Shown here: positions 43,995 through 54,607 of the stretch, piece after piece | Layout: every line of letters begins with the position of its first letter | Position numbering within the stretch: position 1 is the stretch's first letter | From: Chryseobacterium panacisoli | GTDB taxonomy: Bacteria; Bacteroidota; Bacteroidia; Flavobacteriales; Weeksellaceae | DNA: 64,000 bases | Reading direction: 5' to 3' | Assembly: GCF_008274625.1 (NCBI RefSeq) | Contig: NZ_VTRU01000002.1 | Span: 496,001 to 560,000, forward strand | Translations under genes and position numbers: made by a program | Notes under the pieces: generated by a model | Databases searched by the model: none | The model's input: only the letters and a program-made list of their open reading frames with translations | What the model was told of the DNA's origin: nothing

Positions 43995-44021
43995 AAAAAG
44001 GACCGAAAAGGTCCTTTTTTT
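43995..44021. terminator. Bidirectional terminator
   Basis: AAAAAGGACC (43995-44004), a 5-nt loop and GGTCC plus TTTTTTT (44010-44021). It sits between the remnant on the plus strand and the DUF3817 gene on the minus strand and can serve both. Confidence 0.8.
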
Positions 44022-44039
44022 ATGCAATATATTTATTAT

Positions 44040-44378
44040 TTATTCTCTGTCGAATCGGGCCAGTTTTTTGTCTACCCAAACCGTTGCAAAAGGGAAAAAT
44101 GCGGATAATAAGGCAAAAACAAAATCTTCATCATCCCAATTATAAATTTTTCTTGCAGGAAGGCAGAGTAAAAGGTAAAGCGTAAAAAATAATCCATGTA
44201 AACTCCCAATAACGCTGATGAAGATAATGGAATATAAATTTTCATCATATCGGATCCAGATCATCGCAATACCATAGAGTAAAAGACATGAAATGGCTTC
44301 TGCAAGACAAATCTGCTTAAACCATTTGATGATTTTTTCCTGAGAATATTTTGAGAATATTTTTTCGATGAAGTCCAT
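44040..44378 (-). CDS. DUF3817 family membrane protein
   Basis: A 112-residue protein with three membrane helices: ICLAEAISCLLLYGIAMIWI, SIIFISVIGSLHGLFFTLYLLL and FVFALLSAFFPFATVWV. The GSLHGLFF motif and the C-terminal VDKKLARFDRE are typical of the family. The start is ATG at 44378-44376; a longer frame begins with TTG at 44459 and runs through heptad-repeat DNA, so it is unlikely. It follows nadD on the minus strand. Function unknown. Confidence 0.8.
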   Translation of the reverse strand: MDFIEKIFSKYSQEKIIKWFKQICLAEAISCLLLYGIAMIWIRYDENLYSIIFISVIGSLHGLFFTLYLLLCLPARKIYNWDDEDFVFALLSAFFPFATVWVDKKLARFDRE

Positions 44379-44383
44379 TTCTT

Positions 44384-44453
44384 GAGTTATGAGGTGAGAG
44401 TTAAAAGGTAAGAGTCTTTCTCCGGCTTTTAGTTTTAATTTCTCATTTCTGAT
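44384..44453. repeat. Heptad-word repeat between DUF3817 and nadD
   Basis: The spacer divides into 7-base words. One side has GAGTTAT, GAGGTGA, GAGTTAA and AAGGTAA; the other, after a core with CTCCGG, has CTTTTAG, TTTTAAT, TTCTCAT and TTCTGAT, which are roughly reverse-complement words. The two sides therefore face each other as imperfect arms. No ORF is supported there. Confidence 0.65.
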
Positions 44454-44461
44454 TTGCAAAA

Positions 44462-45046
44462 TTACTTATAAAAACTGCTACCATCCAAATATTCAAAAAC
44501 TTCAGGAGGCAACATAGGTCTTACGTTTTTGCCGTCTTTAATCATATTTCGGATTTCAGTGGCAGAAAGCTCTATGACCGGTGCCTTTATCAGAGAAATA
44601 TTTTCATGCTGTAAATAGTCAGAATCTGCTTTTTCTCCCTCAAATACTCTTGGATAAACAATGATATGATGATTTTTGATCAGAACATCAGAATTTTTCC
44701 ACTTGTGAAGATTCTTCAGATTGTCTTCTCCCATGATCAGGCTGAAAGAATATTCAGGATATTTCTCATGAAGGTAAGTAAGGGTATCGATCGTATAGCT
44801 GGGTATCGGAAGAGAAAATTCTACATTGGAAGCTCTCATATTCGGATAATGCTTTACCGCAAGCTGTACCATATCCAGTCTGTTATGATCTTTCAGTAAA
44901 GATTTTTTGTCTTTAAACGGATTTTGTGGGCTCACTACAAACCAAAGCTCATCCATATCAGAATTTTCCAGAATATAATTCGCCAGAATAAGATGTCCGA
45001 TATGAATAGGATTGAATGACCCGAAAAATAAACCGATTTTTTTCAT
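44462..45046 (-). CDS. nadD: Nicotinate-nucleotide adenylyltransferase
   Basis: A 194-residue enzyme of NAD synthesis that adenylates nicotinic acid mononucleotide. The nucleotidyltransferase motif GLFFGSFNPIHIGHL (H/T-x-x-H) is at the N-terminus and the second ATP motif LSATEIRNMIKDG near the C-terminus; the middle has VVSPQNPFKDK. Full length. Located downstream of recJ on the minus strand. Confidence 0.95.
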   Translation of the reverse strand: MKKIGLFFGSFNPIHIGHLILANYILENSDMDELWFVVSPQNPFKDKKSLLKDHNRLDMVQLAVKHYPNMRASNVEFSLPIPSYTIDTLTYLHEKYPEYSFSLIMGEDNLKNLHKWKNSDVLIKNHHIIVYPRVFEGEKADSDYLQHENISLIKAPVIELSATEIRNMIKDGKNVRPMLPPEVFEYLDGSSFYK

Positions 45047-45051
45047 GTGTA

Positions 45052-45080
45052 GGTAGCAGATGATAGGGCAATAGGTAGCA
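45052..45080. repeat. Heptad-word repeat between nadD and recJ
   Basis: Words GGTAGCA, GATGATA, GGGCAAT(A) and GGTAGCA fill the short gap between nadD and recJ. The words match those at 60492-60540 (GTAGCAG, GTGATAG). Confidence 0.65.
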
Positions 45081-45084
45081 GTAA

Positions 45085-46797
45085 TTACTCCCTGAATTTC
45101 ACATCCTTAATATTTAGATAATGAGTGACATTGCCCTTCCAGTGATTTTCTTCAAGGGTAAAAGCAAGGTCAAAATTTTTATTTTTAAAATCTTCAACAA
45201 ATGTTCCTAGCTTGAATCCTACACACTCAATGTTTCGTCCTGTGGATTCCTGCTTGATATAAAACTTCAGGTGGTTATTATCTTTCCCCATTGTTTTTAC
45301 ATACCCAGAGAGTTTCTGATCTGTCAATGTAAAAATAGGTTTCATATTATGGGGCCCGAATGGAGCCAGTTTTCTGTGGAAATTGATAAACTCTCTGTTG
45401 ATTTCATCAACTGTAATTTCAGTATCAATGGCAATGGAAGGTTCTTTTTGATGGTCTTTAATTTTTTCAGAAACAATTTTTTCAAACCTTTCTTTGAAAG
45501 CATCAAACTTATCTTTCTCCATAGAAAGTCCGGCAGCCGCGTGATGGCCCCCAAACTTAAGGAAGTATTCAGAACACATATCAAGAGCTTCATGCACATC
45601 GAAATCAGAAACAGATCTCGCAGAAGCTACCATTTCCCCGTTATTCCCATCAGTAAATACCAGGGTGGGTTTGTAATAAGTTTCAATAAGTCTGGAAGCT
45701 ACAATACCAATCACTCCTTTATTCCATTCAGGATGATAAACGATGGTTGTGTGCCTGGTTTCTTGCTGGGACTCTATAATTTGGTTCAATGCAGAAAGAG
45801 TGGAGTTCATATCCAGTTCCCTTCTTTCATCGTTGAGGTTCATGATATCGCTCACAATCTGGTTGGCATGTTTCAGATTGTCTGAAACCATAAGCTCTAC
45901 GGCCGCTTTACCATGAGAGATTCTTCCGGCTGCATTAATTTTAGGAGCTATTTCAAAAACAATATTTGAAATTTCAAAATGAGAAAGTTTATCCTCCGGA
46001 ATCAACAGTCTTAATCCCAGATTTCTGGTCTTTCTAAGGGTTTTTAATCCCATTTTAGCCAGCACTCTGTTTTCTCCTGTCATGGAAACAATGTCAGCTG
46101 CAATGGAAATGGCCAGAAGATCAGTCAGTTCAAATAATTCTGCTTCCGGTAATTTATAAATTGTATTTAATCCCTGGCAGAGCTTAAAACCAACCCCGCA
46201 TCCTGAAAGTTCTTTGAAAGGATACCGGCAGTCATTTCTTTTAGGATCAAGTACAGCCGCTGCATCCGGAATTTCTTCACCCGGAAGGTGATGGTCACAG
46301 ATAATAAAATCTATTCCAAGGTTACTGGCATAGCTGATCATATCAAGTGCCTTTATTCCACAATCCAAAGCGATAATAAGTGAAAATCCATTTTCTTTGG
46401 CAAAATCGATTCCTTCAGTAGAAATTCCATATCCTTCAGAGTTTCTGTCCGGAATATAATAGTCTAAATATTTTTTCTCAACAATTTTGCTGAGATAAAG
46501 GTACATCAAAGCAACTGCTGTGGTTCCGTCCACATCATAGTCACCATATACCAATATTTTTTCACCATTTTCAATAGCCGTTGCAATACGCTCTACAGCT
46601 TTTTGCATATCTGCCATTAAAAAAGGATTATGTATATCGTTAAGGTTCGGTTTGAAGAATTCTCTGGCCTTTTGATAGTTGTCAATCCCTCTTAAAACGA
46701 GGATTTTAGATTCAAAAGTACCAAAACCAAGTGACGAACTTAGTCTGTCCACAACTTCCTCATCGGGTTCAGGCTTATAAATCCATTTTTGACTCAT
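45085..46797 (-). CDS. recJ: Single-stranded-DNA-specific exonuclease RecJ
   Basis: A 570-residue DHH-family 5'-3' exonuclease of recombination and repair. Motifs: ILVYGDYDVDGTTAVALMYL (metal site), LIIALDCGIKAL, FIICDHHLPGE with the DHH core, and the DHHA1 region GGHHAAAGLSME. The C-terminal OB-type part follows. Normal length; no damage seen. It is the upstream gene of the minus-strand recJ-nadD-DUF3817 group. Confidence 0.96.
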   Translation of the reverse strand: MSQKWIYKPEPDEEVVDRLSSSLGFGTFESKILVLRGIDNYQKAREFFKPNLNDIHNPFLMADMQKAVERIATAIENGEKILVYGDYDVDGTTAVALMYLYLSKIVEKKYLDYYIPDRNSEGYGISTEGIDFAKENGFSLIIALDCGIKALDMISYASNLGIDFIICDHHLPGEEIPDAAAVLDPKRNDCRYPFKELSGCGVGFKLCQGLNTIYKLPEAELFELTDLLAISIAADIVSMTGENRVLAKMGLKTLRKTRNLGLRLLIPEDKLSHFEISNIVFEIAPKINAAGRISHGKAAVELMVSDNLKHANQIVSDIMNLNDERRELDMNSTLSALNQIIESQQETRHTTIVYHPEWNKGVIGIVASRLIETYYKPTLVFTDGNNGEMVASARSVSDFDVHEALDMCSEYFLKFGGHHAAAGLSMEKDKFDAFKERFEKIVSEKIKDHQKEPSIAIDTEITVDEINREFINFHRKLAPFGPHNMKPIFTLTDQKLSGYVKTMGKDNNHLKFYIKQESTGRNIECVGFKLGTFVEDFKNKNFDLAFTLEENHWKGNVTHYLNIKDVKFRE

Positions 46798-46900
46798 TTC
46801 ACAAAAATAAGGAAAAAAAATAGCATTCTAGAAAGAACTGGAACGAAGTTTCGACTTAATAATTGTTAAAAAAAGGCTATCTTCGTGCTCCAAATTTTAA

Positions 46901-47719
46901 ATGACTATGAAAAAAATTACGCTATGCCTTATGCTATTGGGGGCAATGTATTCGATCAACGCACAGAAAATTAACCTTGGCAAAGCTGCCGGAATGGTTT
47001 CAAATGGTGCAAAAGCCCTAACATTTACGAACGAAGATGCGGTTAAATTATCCAAAGAATCAGTAGACTGGATGGATAAAAATAATACCGTAGCAGGACC
47101 TAAAGATCCATATACCGTGAGACTCAACAAACTGTTTGGAAAACACAAATCTCAGGACGGTCTTAATTTGAATTATAAAGTTTATAAAGTAAAAGATATC
47201 AATGCATTTGCCTGTGCAGACGGAAGTGTACGTGTGTTCTCTTCTCTGATGGATATCATGACAGACAATGAACTGCTTGCCGTTATCGGACATGAAATAG
47301 GACACGTGAAAAATCAGGATACAAAAGATGCTATGAAATCTGCTTATTTGAAAGCAGCGGCATTGGATGCTGCATCATCAGCTTCTTCAGCAGTAGCTAC
47401 CCTTAATGAGAGCCAGGTTGGGAAAATGGCTAATGCATTTTTAGATGCTTCCCACAGTAAAAAGCAGGAGTCAGAAGCAGATACGTACTCATATGATTTT
47501 ATGAAAGCTAATAAATATGATGTGGTAGGAGCTTATACAGCATTCAAGAAATTGGCTTTGCTTTCAGAAGGAAGTACTCAGACTAATTTTGAGAAAATGT
47601 TCAATTCTCATCCCGACAGTAATAAAAGAGCGGAATCTATTAAAAAGAAAGCTGAAAAAGAAGGTTTATGGAAAGATCCGGGAACGGTTTCTTTACCTAC
47701 AGCAAAACTAACGAAATAA
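46901..47719 (+). CDS. M48-family metalloprotease, exported
   Basis: A 272-residue protein with a signal peptide (ITLCLMLLGAMYSINAQ). The zinc motif is VIGHEIGHVKNQD (H131, E132, H135), with the third ligand probably E192 in KQESEADTY. It lacks the membrane helices of HtpX and resembles periplasmic BepA/LoiP-type proteases. TATCTTCG at 46878-46885 is a plausible -7 box 16 nt before the ATG. The downstream terminator marks it as a single-gene unit. Confidence 0.88.
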   Translation: MTMKKITLCLMLLGAMYSINAQKINLGKAAGMVSNGAKALTFTNEDAVKLSKESVDWMDKNNTVAGPKDPYTVRLNKLFGKHKSQDGLNLNYKVYKVKDINAFACADGSVRVFSSLMDIMTDNELLAVIGHEIGHVKNQDTKDAMKSAYLKAAALDAASSASSAVATLNESQVGKMANAFLDASHSKKQESEADTYSYDFMKANKYDVVGAYTAFKKLALLSEGSTQTNFEKMFNSHPDSNKRAESIKKKAEKEGLWKDPGTVSLPTAKLTK

Positions 47720-47741
47720 TTATTTTATTTATTGTTTAAAC

Positions 47742-47774
47742 AAAAAACCTCAAAGCAGTACTTTGAGGTTTTTT
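47742..47774. terminator. Bidirectional terminator between protease and ABC-F genes
   Basis: AAAAAACCTCAAAG (47742-47755), loop CAGTA, CTTTGAGGTTTTTT (47761-47774): a 14-bp stem with T run, placed between convergent genes. Confidence 0.9.
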
Positions 47775-47797
47775 TTATCAATTTTAATGTTGCTCGA

Positions 47798-49492
<1,695 letters not shown>

Positions 49493-49538
49493 TTAATTGT
49501 ATGGTATTTTTTATATATTTCATTAACGAAATTTTAAA

Positions 49539-50000
49539 ATGATGAAGATTGAGAAAACAGTTAGTATATTAAACAGAAGAGCCCGTTTTGAATATGAAAT
49601 TCTTGAAGAATATGAAGCAGGAATGGTTTTGACGGGCACCGAAATAAAATCTTTACGTTCATCCAAAGCATCTATCACAGAATCGTTCTGTCAGTTTATT
49701 GATGGGGAATTGTACATCATTAACATGATGATTGATGAGTATAAATTAGGCACTTTTTACAATCATAAAACAAAAAGGGAACGGAAATTGCTCTTGCACA
49801 AAAAAGAATTACAAAAACTTGAAAAAAAGTTAAAGGATGCTGGGAACACCATAATACCTTTAAAATTATATATCACTGACCGAGGTAAAGCAAAGGTGCT
49901 GATAGCGCTGGGAAGAGGGAAAAAGCTTTTTGATAAAAGAGAGGCGATAAAAGATAGAGAAAACAAACGGAACCTGGACAGAATATTAAAGAAAAGTTAA
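49539..50000 (+). CDS. smpB: SsrA-binding protein SmpB
   Basis: A 153-residue partner of tmRNA in rescue of stalled ribosomes. The OB-fold core has RRARFEYEILEEYEAGMVLTGTEIKSLR and the conserved end GRGKKLFDKREAIKDRENKR forms the C-terminal tail that enters the decoding site. Either ATG (49539 or 49542) could start it. No ssrA gene is in the window. Confidence 0.97.
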   Translation: MMKIEKTVSILNRRARFEYEILEEYEAGMVLTGTEIKSLRSSKASITESFCQFIDGELYIINMMIDEYKLGTFYNHKTKRERKLLLHKKELQKLEKKLKDAGNTIIPLKLYITDRGKAKVLIALGRGKKLFDKREAIKDRENKRNLDRILKKS

Positions 50001-50016
50001 AAATCATTTGAAAAAC

Positions 50017-50048
50017 TTTGTATATAAAGAAAAATTATATTTATTTTG
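50017..50048 (+). promoter_or_regulatory. Promoter of the OmpA-family gene
   Basis: TTTG (50017-50020), 20 nt, TTATTTTG (50041-50048), close to the Bacteroidetes consensus, 29 nt before the ATG at 50078. A strong outer-membrane protein gene follows. Confidence 0.6.
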
Positions 50049-50077
50049 CATTATCAATTATTTAATCATTTAATTCT

Positions 50078-51592
50078 ATGAAAAATCTAAAATTAGGAAT
50101 TTCAGCATTGGCGCTTACTGTTGCCTCTACTGTTTTCGCACAGACTACCAACAATCCGTGGTTAATCGGAGTTGGTGCTCATGCTGAAAACCATGTAGCA
50201 GCAAGAGGTACTTTTAGTAATACGTTCTCTGCTAACAATTTGACGAAAAATATGTTCAATGTGAACAATTTTTCTATTACACCTCCATTATCTAAGTTAA
50301 CAGTTGCTAGAAATGTTGGTAAAGGTTTAGTAATTGACTGGCAGACTTCTGTTGGGAATGTTGAAAACAAAAGATTCAACATGGGGAAAGAATTTTTCCT
50401 AATGACAGGTCTTGGTTTCCAGGCTCACGCTGCAGGTCTTTTATGGAACGAAGAATCTTGGTTTGATCCATATTTAAGAGTTGGTGCTAACTACTTAAGA
50501 CATGACTATACTGCTCTTACTTTCCCAAGAACTGCTGTTGACGCTAATGGTAACCCAATCGAAAACATTGTTAACGGAAAAGACGGTAATGAGAATGGTA
50601 AAGCTAACCACTTTACTGTAGCTACAGGTGCTGGTGCTAACTTCTGGGTAACTAAGAACTTCGGTCTTGGTATTCAAGGGGATTATGTATCAACTCCAGG
50701 TGACCACTCTACAGTGGCTAACTTCTGGCAAGCTTCTGCTTCTATCTTATTCAGATTCGGAAACAGAGATAGAGATAAGGATGGTATCCTAGATAAAGAC
50801 GATCTTTGTCCAGATACTCCAGGTCTACCAGAATTCCAAGGATGTCCTGATACTGACGGTGACGGAGTTCCAGATAAAGACGATCAATGTCCAGAAGTGG
50901 CAGGTCCAGTTGAAAACAACGGATGCCCTTGGCCAGATACTGACGGTGATGGTGTAATCGACAAAGATGACGCTTGTCCTACAGTAGCAGGTCCTGCTGA
51001 AAACAACGGTTGTCCTTGGCCAGATACAGACGGTGACGGTATCTTAGATAAAGATGATGCTTGTCCTACTGTTCCAGGTCTTCCTGAATACAACGGATGT
51101 CCTAAGCCTAAGAAACAAACTGCTATTGAAACTACAGAAGCTCTTAAAGGTATCTTCTTTGATTTCAACAAAGCGACTATCAGACCAGAATCTAGCGCTA
51201 AGTTAGATAACGCTGCTAAGATCATCAAAACTGACGGTGGTAACTACCTAGTTGAAGGTCAAACTGATGCTAAAGGTGCTGCTGAGTATAACTTGAAACT
51301 TTCTAGACAAAGAGCTGCTTCAGTAGTTGCTGCTTTAGAAGCTAGAGGTGTTGATGTAAATGCTCTTAAGTCAATCGGTGTTGGTGAAACTAAAGCTACA
51401 GTTTCTGAAAAAGCTTCTGATGCTGAAAGACAAGCTGATAGAAAGGTTATCGTAACTGCTATCGAAGATGCTAACGAGTGGAACGCAATCAAGAAAAAAG
51501 ATTACGAAGATGCTCCTGTGAAAAAAGCTACTAAAAAAGCTACTAAAAAAGCTCCAGCTAAGAAAAAAGCTGTTGCTAAAAAGAAAAAATAA
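50078..51592 (+). CDS. OmpA-family outer-membrane protein with histone-like tail
   Basis: A 504-residue protein. Signal peptide: LKLGISALALTVASTVFAQ. An N-terminal beta barrel (about 22-230) is followed by four thrombospondin type 3 calcium-binding repeats (about 232-350: DRDKDGILDKDD, then three DTDGDG copies). The OmpA peptidoglycan-binding domain (about 360-460) has FFDFNKATIRPES and AEYNLKLSRQRAASVV. The last 25 residues are a Lys/Ala-rich tail like a histone H1 end (KKATKKAPAKKKAVAKKKK), which is unusual on an OmpA protein. Its codon pattern looks like a highly expressed gene. Confidence 0.92.
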   Translation: MKNLKLGISALALTVASTVFAQTTNNPWLIGVGAHAENHVAARGTFSNTFSANNLTKNMFNVNNFSITPPLSKLTVARNVGKGLVIDWQTSVGNVENKRFNMGKEFFLMTGLGFQAHAAGLLWNEESWFDPYLRVGANYLRHDYTALTFPRTAVDANGNPIENIVNGKDGNENGKANHFTVATGAGANFWVTKNFGLGIQGDYVSTPGDHSTVANFWQASASILFRFGNRDRDKDGILDKDDLCPDTPGLPEFQGCPDTDGDGVPDKDDQCPEVAGPVENNGCPWPDTDGDGVIDKDDACPTVAGPAENNGCPWPDTDGDGILDKDDACPTVPGLPEYNGCPKPKKQTAIETTEALKGIFFDFNKATIRPESSAKLDNAAKIIKTDGGNYLVEGQTDAKGAAEYNLKLSRQRAASVVAALEARGVDVNALKSIGVGETKATVSEKASDAERQADRKVIVTAIEDANEWNAIKKKDYEDAPVKKATKKATKKAPAKKKAVAKKKK

Positions 51593-51611
51593 TTAATTTT
51601 TCTAAATAATG

Positions 51612-51646
51612 AATACCTCCAAATTTTTTGGAGGTATTTTTTTTTT
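51612..51646 (+). terminator. Terminator after the OmpA-family gene
   Basis: AATACCTCCAAA and TTTGGAGGTATT form a 12-bp stem around TTT, followed by a long T run to about 51646. Confidence 0.9.
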
Positions 51647-51687
51647 GTTGACTTTTGAGTAATTTTGTTGGAAATTTAAAAATTAAA

Positions 51688-52428
51688 ATGGGAAGAGCAT
51701 TTGAATATAGAAAAGCTTCTAAAATGGCCAGATGGGATAAAATGGCCAAAACATTCTCTAAAATAGGTAAAGACATTGCATTGGCTGTAAAAGCTGGTGG
51801 AACAGATCCGGAAGCCAATCCGGCCCTGAGAAGATGTATCCAGAATGCGAAAGGGGCAAACATGCCTAAGGATAACGTAGAACGTGCAATTAAAAAAGCG
51901 AGTGGTGCTGATGCAGAGAACTATGAAGAAATCACGTATGAAGGTTACGGGCAAGGGGGTGTTGCCTTTTTTGTAGAATGTACTACAAACAATACAACAA
52001 GAACTGTAGCGAATGTAAGGGCAGTTTTTAACAAGTTTGATGGTAACCTTGGGAAAAATGGTGAATTGGCATTTATCTTCGATAGAAAAGGAATTTTCAC
52101 AATTGATTTGGCTCAGATCAAAATGGATTGGGATGATTTTGAAATGGAAATGATTGATGGAGGTGCAGAGGATGTGGAAAAAGATGAAGAAGAAGTAATG
52201 ATTACAACTGCTTTTGAAGATTTCGGTTCTTTATCTCACAAATTAGATGATTTGGGAATTGAAGCAAAAAGTGCAGAACTTCAAAGAATTCCAAACAATA
52301 CAAAAGAAGTAAATGCAGAACAGTTCAAAGCTAATATGAAAATGCTTGAGCGTTTTGAAGAGGATGATGACGTTCAAAACGTTTACCACAATATGGAAAT
52401 CACAGAAGAGCTGATGGACTCTTTATAA
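51688..52428 (+). CDS. YebC/PmpR-family protein
   Basis: A 246-residue member of the TACO1/YebC family, linked to translation of difficult (polyproline-type) stretches and in some bacteria to regulation. MGRAFEYRKASKMARWDKMAKTFSKIGKDI is the family N-terminus; RCIQNAKGANMPKDNVERAIKKASG and YEGYGQGGVAFFVEC follow. The start is ATG 51688; a longer frame from TTG 51655 overlaps the -7 box TAATTTTG (51660-51667). Confidence 0.93.
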   Translation: MGRAFEYRKASKMARWDKMAKTFSKIGKDIALAVKAGGTDPEANPALRRCIQNAKGANMPKDNVERAIKKASGADAENYEEITYEGYGQGGVAFFVECTTNNTTRTVANVRAVFNKFDGNLGKNGELAFIFDRKGIFTIDLAQIKMDWDDFEMEMIDGGAEDVEKDEEEVMITTAFEDFGSLSHKLDDLGIEAKSAELQRIPNNTKEVNAEQFKANMKMLERFEEDDDVQNVYHNMEITEELMDSL

Positions 52429-52485
52429 AAAATAATATAGCATTCATATACAGTTAACTTTCAATTAGTTTCTTTGTACAAAACT

Positions 52486-53310
52486 ATGAAAAGAAACGTT
52501 GAATTAGTTGTTATATCGGATGTTCATTTGGGAACTTATGGATGTAAGGCTAAAGAATTGCTGAGATATCTCAATTCTATCCAGCCTAAAACTTTAGTTT
52601 TGAACGGTGATATTATTGATATCTGGCAGTTTAAAAAGTCTTACTTCCCTAAACCTCATTTGAAAGTAATCAGAAAGATTCTTTCACTGGCAACCAAGAA
52701 CACAGACGTCTATTACATCACGGGTAATCATGATGAAATGTTTCGAAAGTTCACAGATTTTGAACTTGGAAAACTTAAAGTCTGTAATAAAATCTGTCTG
52801 AATATTGATCAGAAAAAAACCTGGATATTTCATGGTGATGTTTTCGATGCATCCGTCCAGCACTCAAAATGGATCGCCAAACTTGGCGGAAAAGGTTATG
52901 ACCTCCTGATTATTATCAATAATGTTGTAAATTGGTTCTTAGAAAAAATGGGTAAAGAGAAATACTCGTTTTCGAAAAAGATCAAAAACAATGTGAAAAA
53001 AGCGGTGAAATATATCGGAGATTTTGAACTTACAGCTTCTGAGCTGGCTATTGACAATAATTACGATTATGTAGTTTGCGGACATATCCACCAGCCACAG
53101 ATCCGTGAGGTTGTTAATAAAAAAGGATCCTGTACTTATTTGAATTCGGGAGATTGGATTGAAAATCTCTCTGCCTTAGAATACAATAATAAAGAATGGT
53201 CAATTTTTTATTATGATGAGCATAAACATTTGCTGAAAGATGATGAAGTGGAAGAAATTCAGGAAATGGATAATTCTGCTCTTTTAAAAATTGTAACCAA
53301 CTTTTCCTAG
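52486..53310 (+). CDS. UDP-2,3-diacylglucosamine diphosphatase-like metallophosphoesterase
   Basis: A 274-residue enzyme of the LpxH type in lipid A synthesis. Metal motifs: VVISDVHLGTYG, VLNGDIIDIW, ITGNHDE, IFHGDVFD and CGHIHQPQ. The start is ATG 52486; an in-frame TTG four codons earlier is less likely. The next gene begins directly after the stop, so the two are coupled and may work on the same lipid. LpxH is the best guess; LpxI or unrelated phosphoesterases are less so. Confidence 0.85.
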   Translation: MKRNVELVVISDVHLGTYGCKAKELLRYLNSIQPKTLVLNGDIIDIWQFKKSYFPKPHLKVIRKILSLATKNTDVYYITGNHDEMFRKFTDFELGKLKVCNKICLNIDQKKTWIFHGDVFDASVQHSKWIAKLGGKGYDLLIIINNVVNWFLEKMGKEKYSFSKKIKNNVKKAVKYIGDFELTASELAIDNNYDYVVCGHIHQPQIREVVNKKGSCTYLNSGDWIENLSALEYNNKEWSIFYYDEHKHLLKDDEVEEIQEMDNSALLKIVTNFS

Positions 53311-54282
53311 ATGAAGATTTTATATGCATTCCAAGGTACAGGAAACGGTCACGTTGCCAGAGCACAGGAAATTATTCCTCTTCTCAAAAAATATGCATCT
53401 GTTGATACACTCATCAGTGGACATCAGTCGCAATTAAAGGCCGATTTCGCCATTAATTATCAATACAGGGGTATTTCCCTGCTTTATAATAAAACAGGTG
53501 GTTTATCCTACCGAAAAACATTTACAGAGAATAAATTCTTTGAAGCAGCCAAAACAATAAGAGAATTGGAGCTCTCACAATATGATTTAATCATTAACGA
53601 TTATGAGCCTTTGACGGGCTGGGCTTCCAAACTGAAAAAGCTTCCGATGATAGAATTGAGCCACCAGGCTTCCATGAGCTTTCCGGAAACACCAAAGCCA
53701 AAGAAAAAAGACTTTCTGGGAGAAATGATTTTAAAATACTATGTTCCCAGTGAAAAAAAAATAGGATTTCATTTTGAAAATTATCATCCCCAGATCAAAA
53801 AACCTGTGATTAGAAAAAAAATAAGAAATCTTAATCCTTATAAACATGGGTATTATCTTGTCTATCTTCCCAGCTTTGCAGATGAAAACATCATTAAGGT
53901 TTTGAGAAAAATTCCTGTGGAATGGAAAGTGTTTTCAAAATACAGCAAGGTACAGGTTAAAGTAAAAAATGTGGAAGTATTTCCTATTGATGAAATGCAG
54001 TACCTGAAGTACTTTGAAGGCTGTGACGGAGTTTTGTGCAACGCAGGTTTTGAAAGTCCGGCAGAAGCATTGTTTATGGACAAAAAACTATTTGTTATTC
54101 CTATCCACAATCAGTATGAACAGGAATGTAATGCATGTGCTCTTGACAAAATGGGAATACCCAATTCCAAGGTTTTAAATCTTCAGGAAATTATGGAATG
54201 GGTAGCTTCTGATCATCATCTTAAAGTAGATTATCCGGATGATATAGAAGATATCCTGCTCAATGAGGTTTTAATTCTTTAA
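53311..54282 (+). CDS. Glycosyltransferase-like protein (GT-B, MurG/UGT-type)
   Basis: A 323-residue protein. The N-terminus ILYAFQGTGNGHVARAQEIIPLL has the GT-B loop, and FEGCDGVLCNAGFESPAEALFMDKKLFVIPIHNQYEQECNA is the nucleotide-sugar end-domain motif (G-x-x-S/E, P...Q.EQ). It starts immediately after the LpxH-like gene, suggesting a role in envelope lipid or glycan synthesis. It converges with the acetyltransferase gene, overlapping it by 12 nt at the 3' ends. Donor and acceptor unknown. Confidence 0.8.
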   Translation: MKILYAFQGTGNGHVARAQEIIPLLKKYASVDTLISGHQSQLKADFAINYQYRGISLLYNKTGGLSYRKTFTENKFFEAAKTIRELELSQYDLIINDYEPLTGWASKLKKLPMIELSHQASMSFPETPKPKKKDFLGEMILKYYVPSEKKIGFHFENYHPQIKKPVIRKKIRNLNPYKHGYYLVYLPSFADENIIKVLRKIPVEWKVFSKYSKVQVKVKNVEVFPIDEMQYLKYFEGCDGVLCNAGFESPAEALFMDKKLFVIPIHNQYEQECNACALDKMGIPNSKVLNLQEIMEWVASDHHLKVDYPDDIEDILLNEVLIL

Positions 54283-54561
54283 AAATATATCGTCCACATC
54301 ACTCATTCTCATCATCACAGATCTTGCATAGGAACAGTGCGGATATACTTTCCAGTTGTTTTCTCTGGCAAATTTGATGGCTTCTTCCACTAAAAATTTC
54401 CCCATTCCTCTCCCTTCAAATTCAGGATGTACCAATACAAAAGAGATAATGAATTTATGATCTTCAGGGAAAATAGTATAGGTAAGCCTGCCTACTTCTT
54501 TTATTTCGTTATTTAGGGTAAGAACTCCGCCGTTTCCGGATTTATTGTTTTCAAATTTCAT
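54271..54561 (-). CDS. Small GNAT-like N-acetyltransferase
   Basis: A 96-residue protein of the GNAT_14/YjdJ type. The acetyl-CoA motif is VHPEFEGRGMGKFLVEEAIKFA, followed by the short WKVYPHCSYARSVM segment typical of this subfamily. The start is ATG at 54561-54559; a longer frame would begin in heptad-repeat DNA. Its last 12 bases overlap the glycosyltransferase end. Substrate unknown. Confidence 0.85.
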   Translation of the reverse strand: MKFENNKSGNGGVLTLNNEIKEVGRLTYTIFPEDHKFIISFVLVHPEFEGRGMGKFLVEEAIKFARENNWKVYPHCSYARSVMMRMSDVDDIFLKN

Positions 54562-54607
54562 AATGCTGAACTTTAAGATTAAAGATACAAAAATTGCACC
54601 GACCTTT

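Noticed and set aside
44379..44459. Longer start for the DUF3817 gene
   Set aside because: It begins with TTG and the extra 27 codons lie wholly in heptad-repeat DNA.
45271..45885. A 204-codon plus-strand frame inside recJ
   Set aside because: It is antisense to a complete recJ with conserved motifs in the other strand, and its translation has no recognisable pattern.
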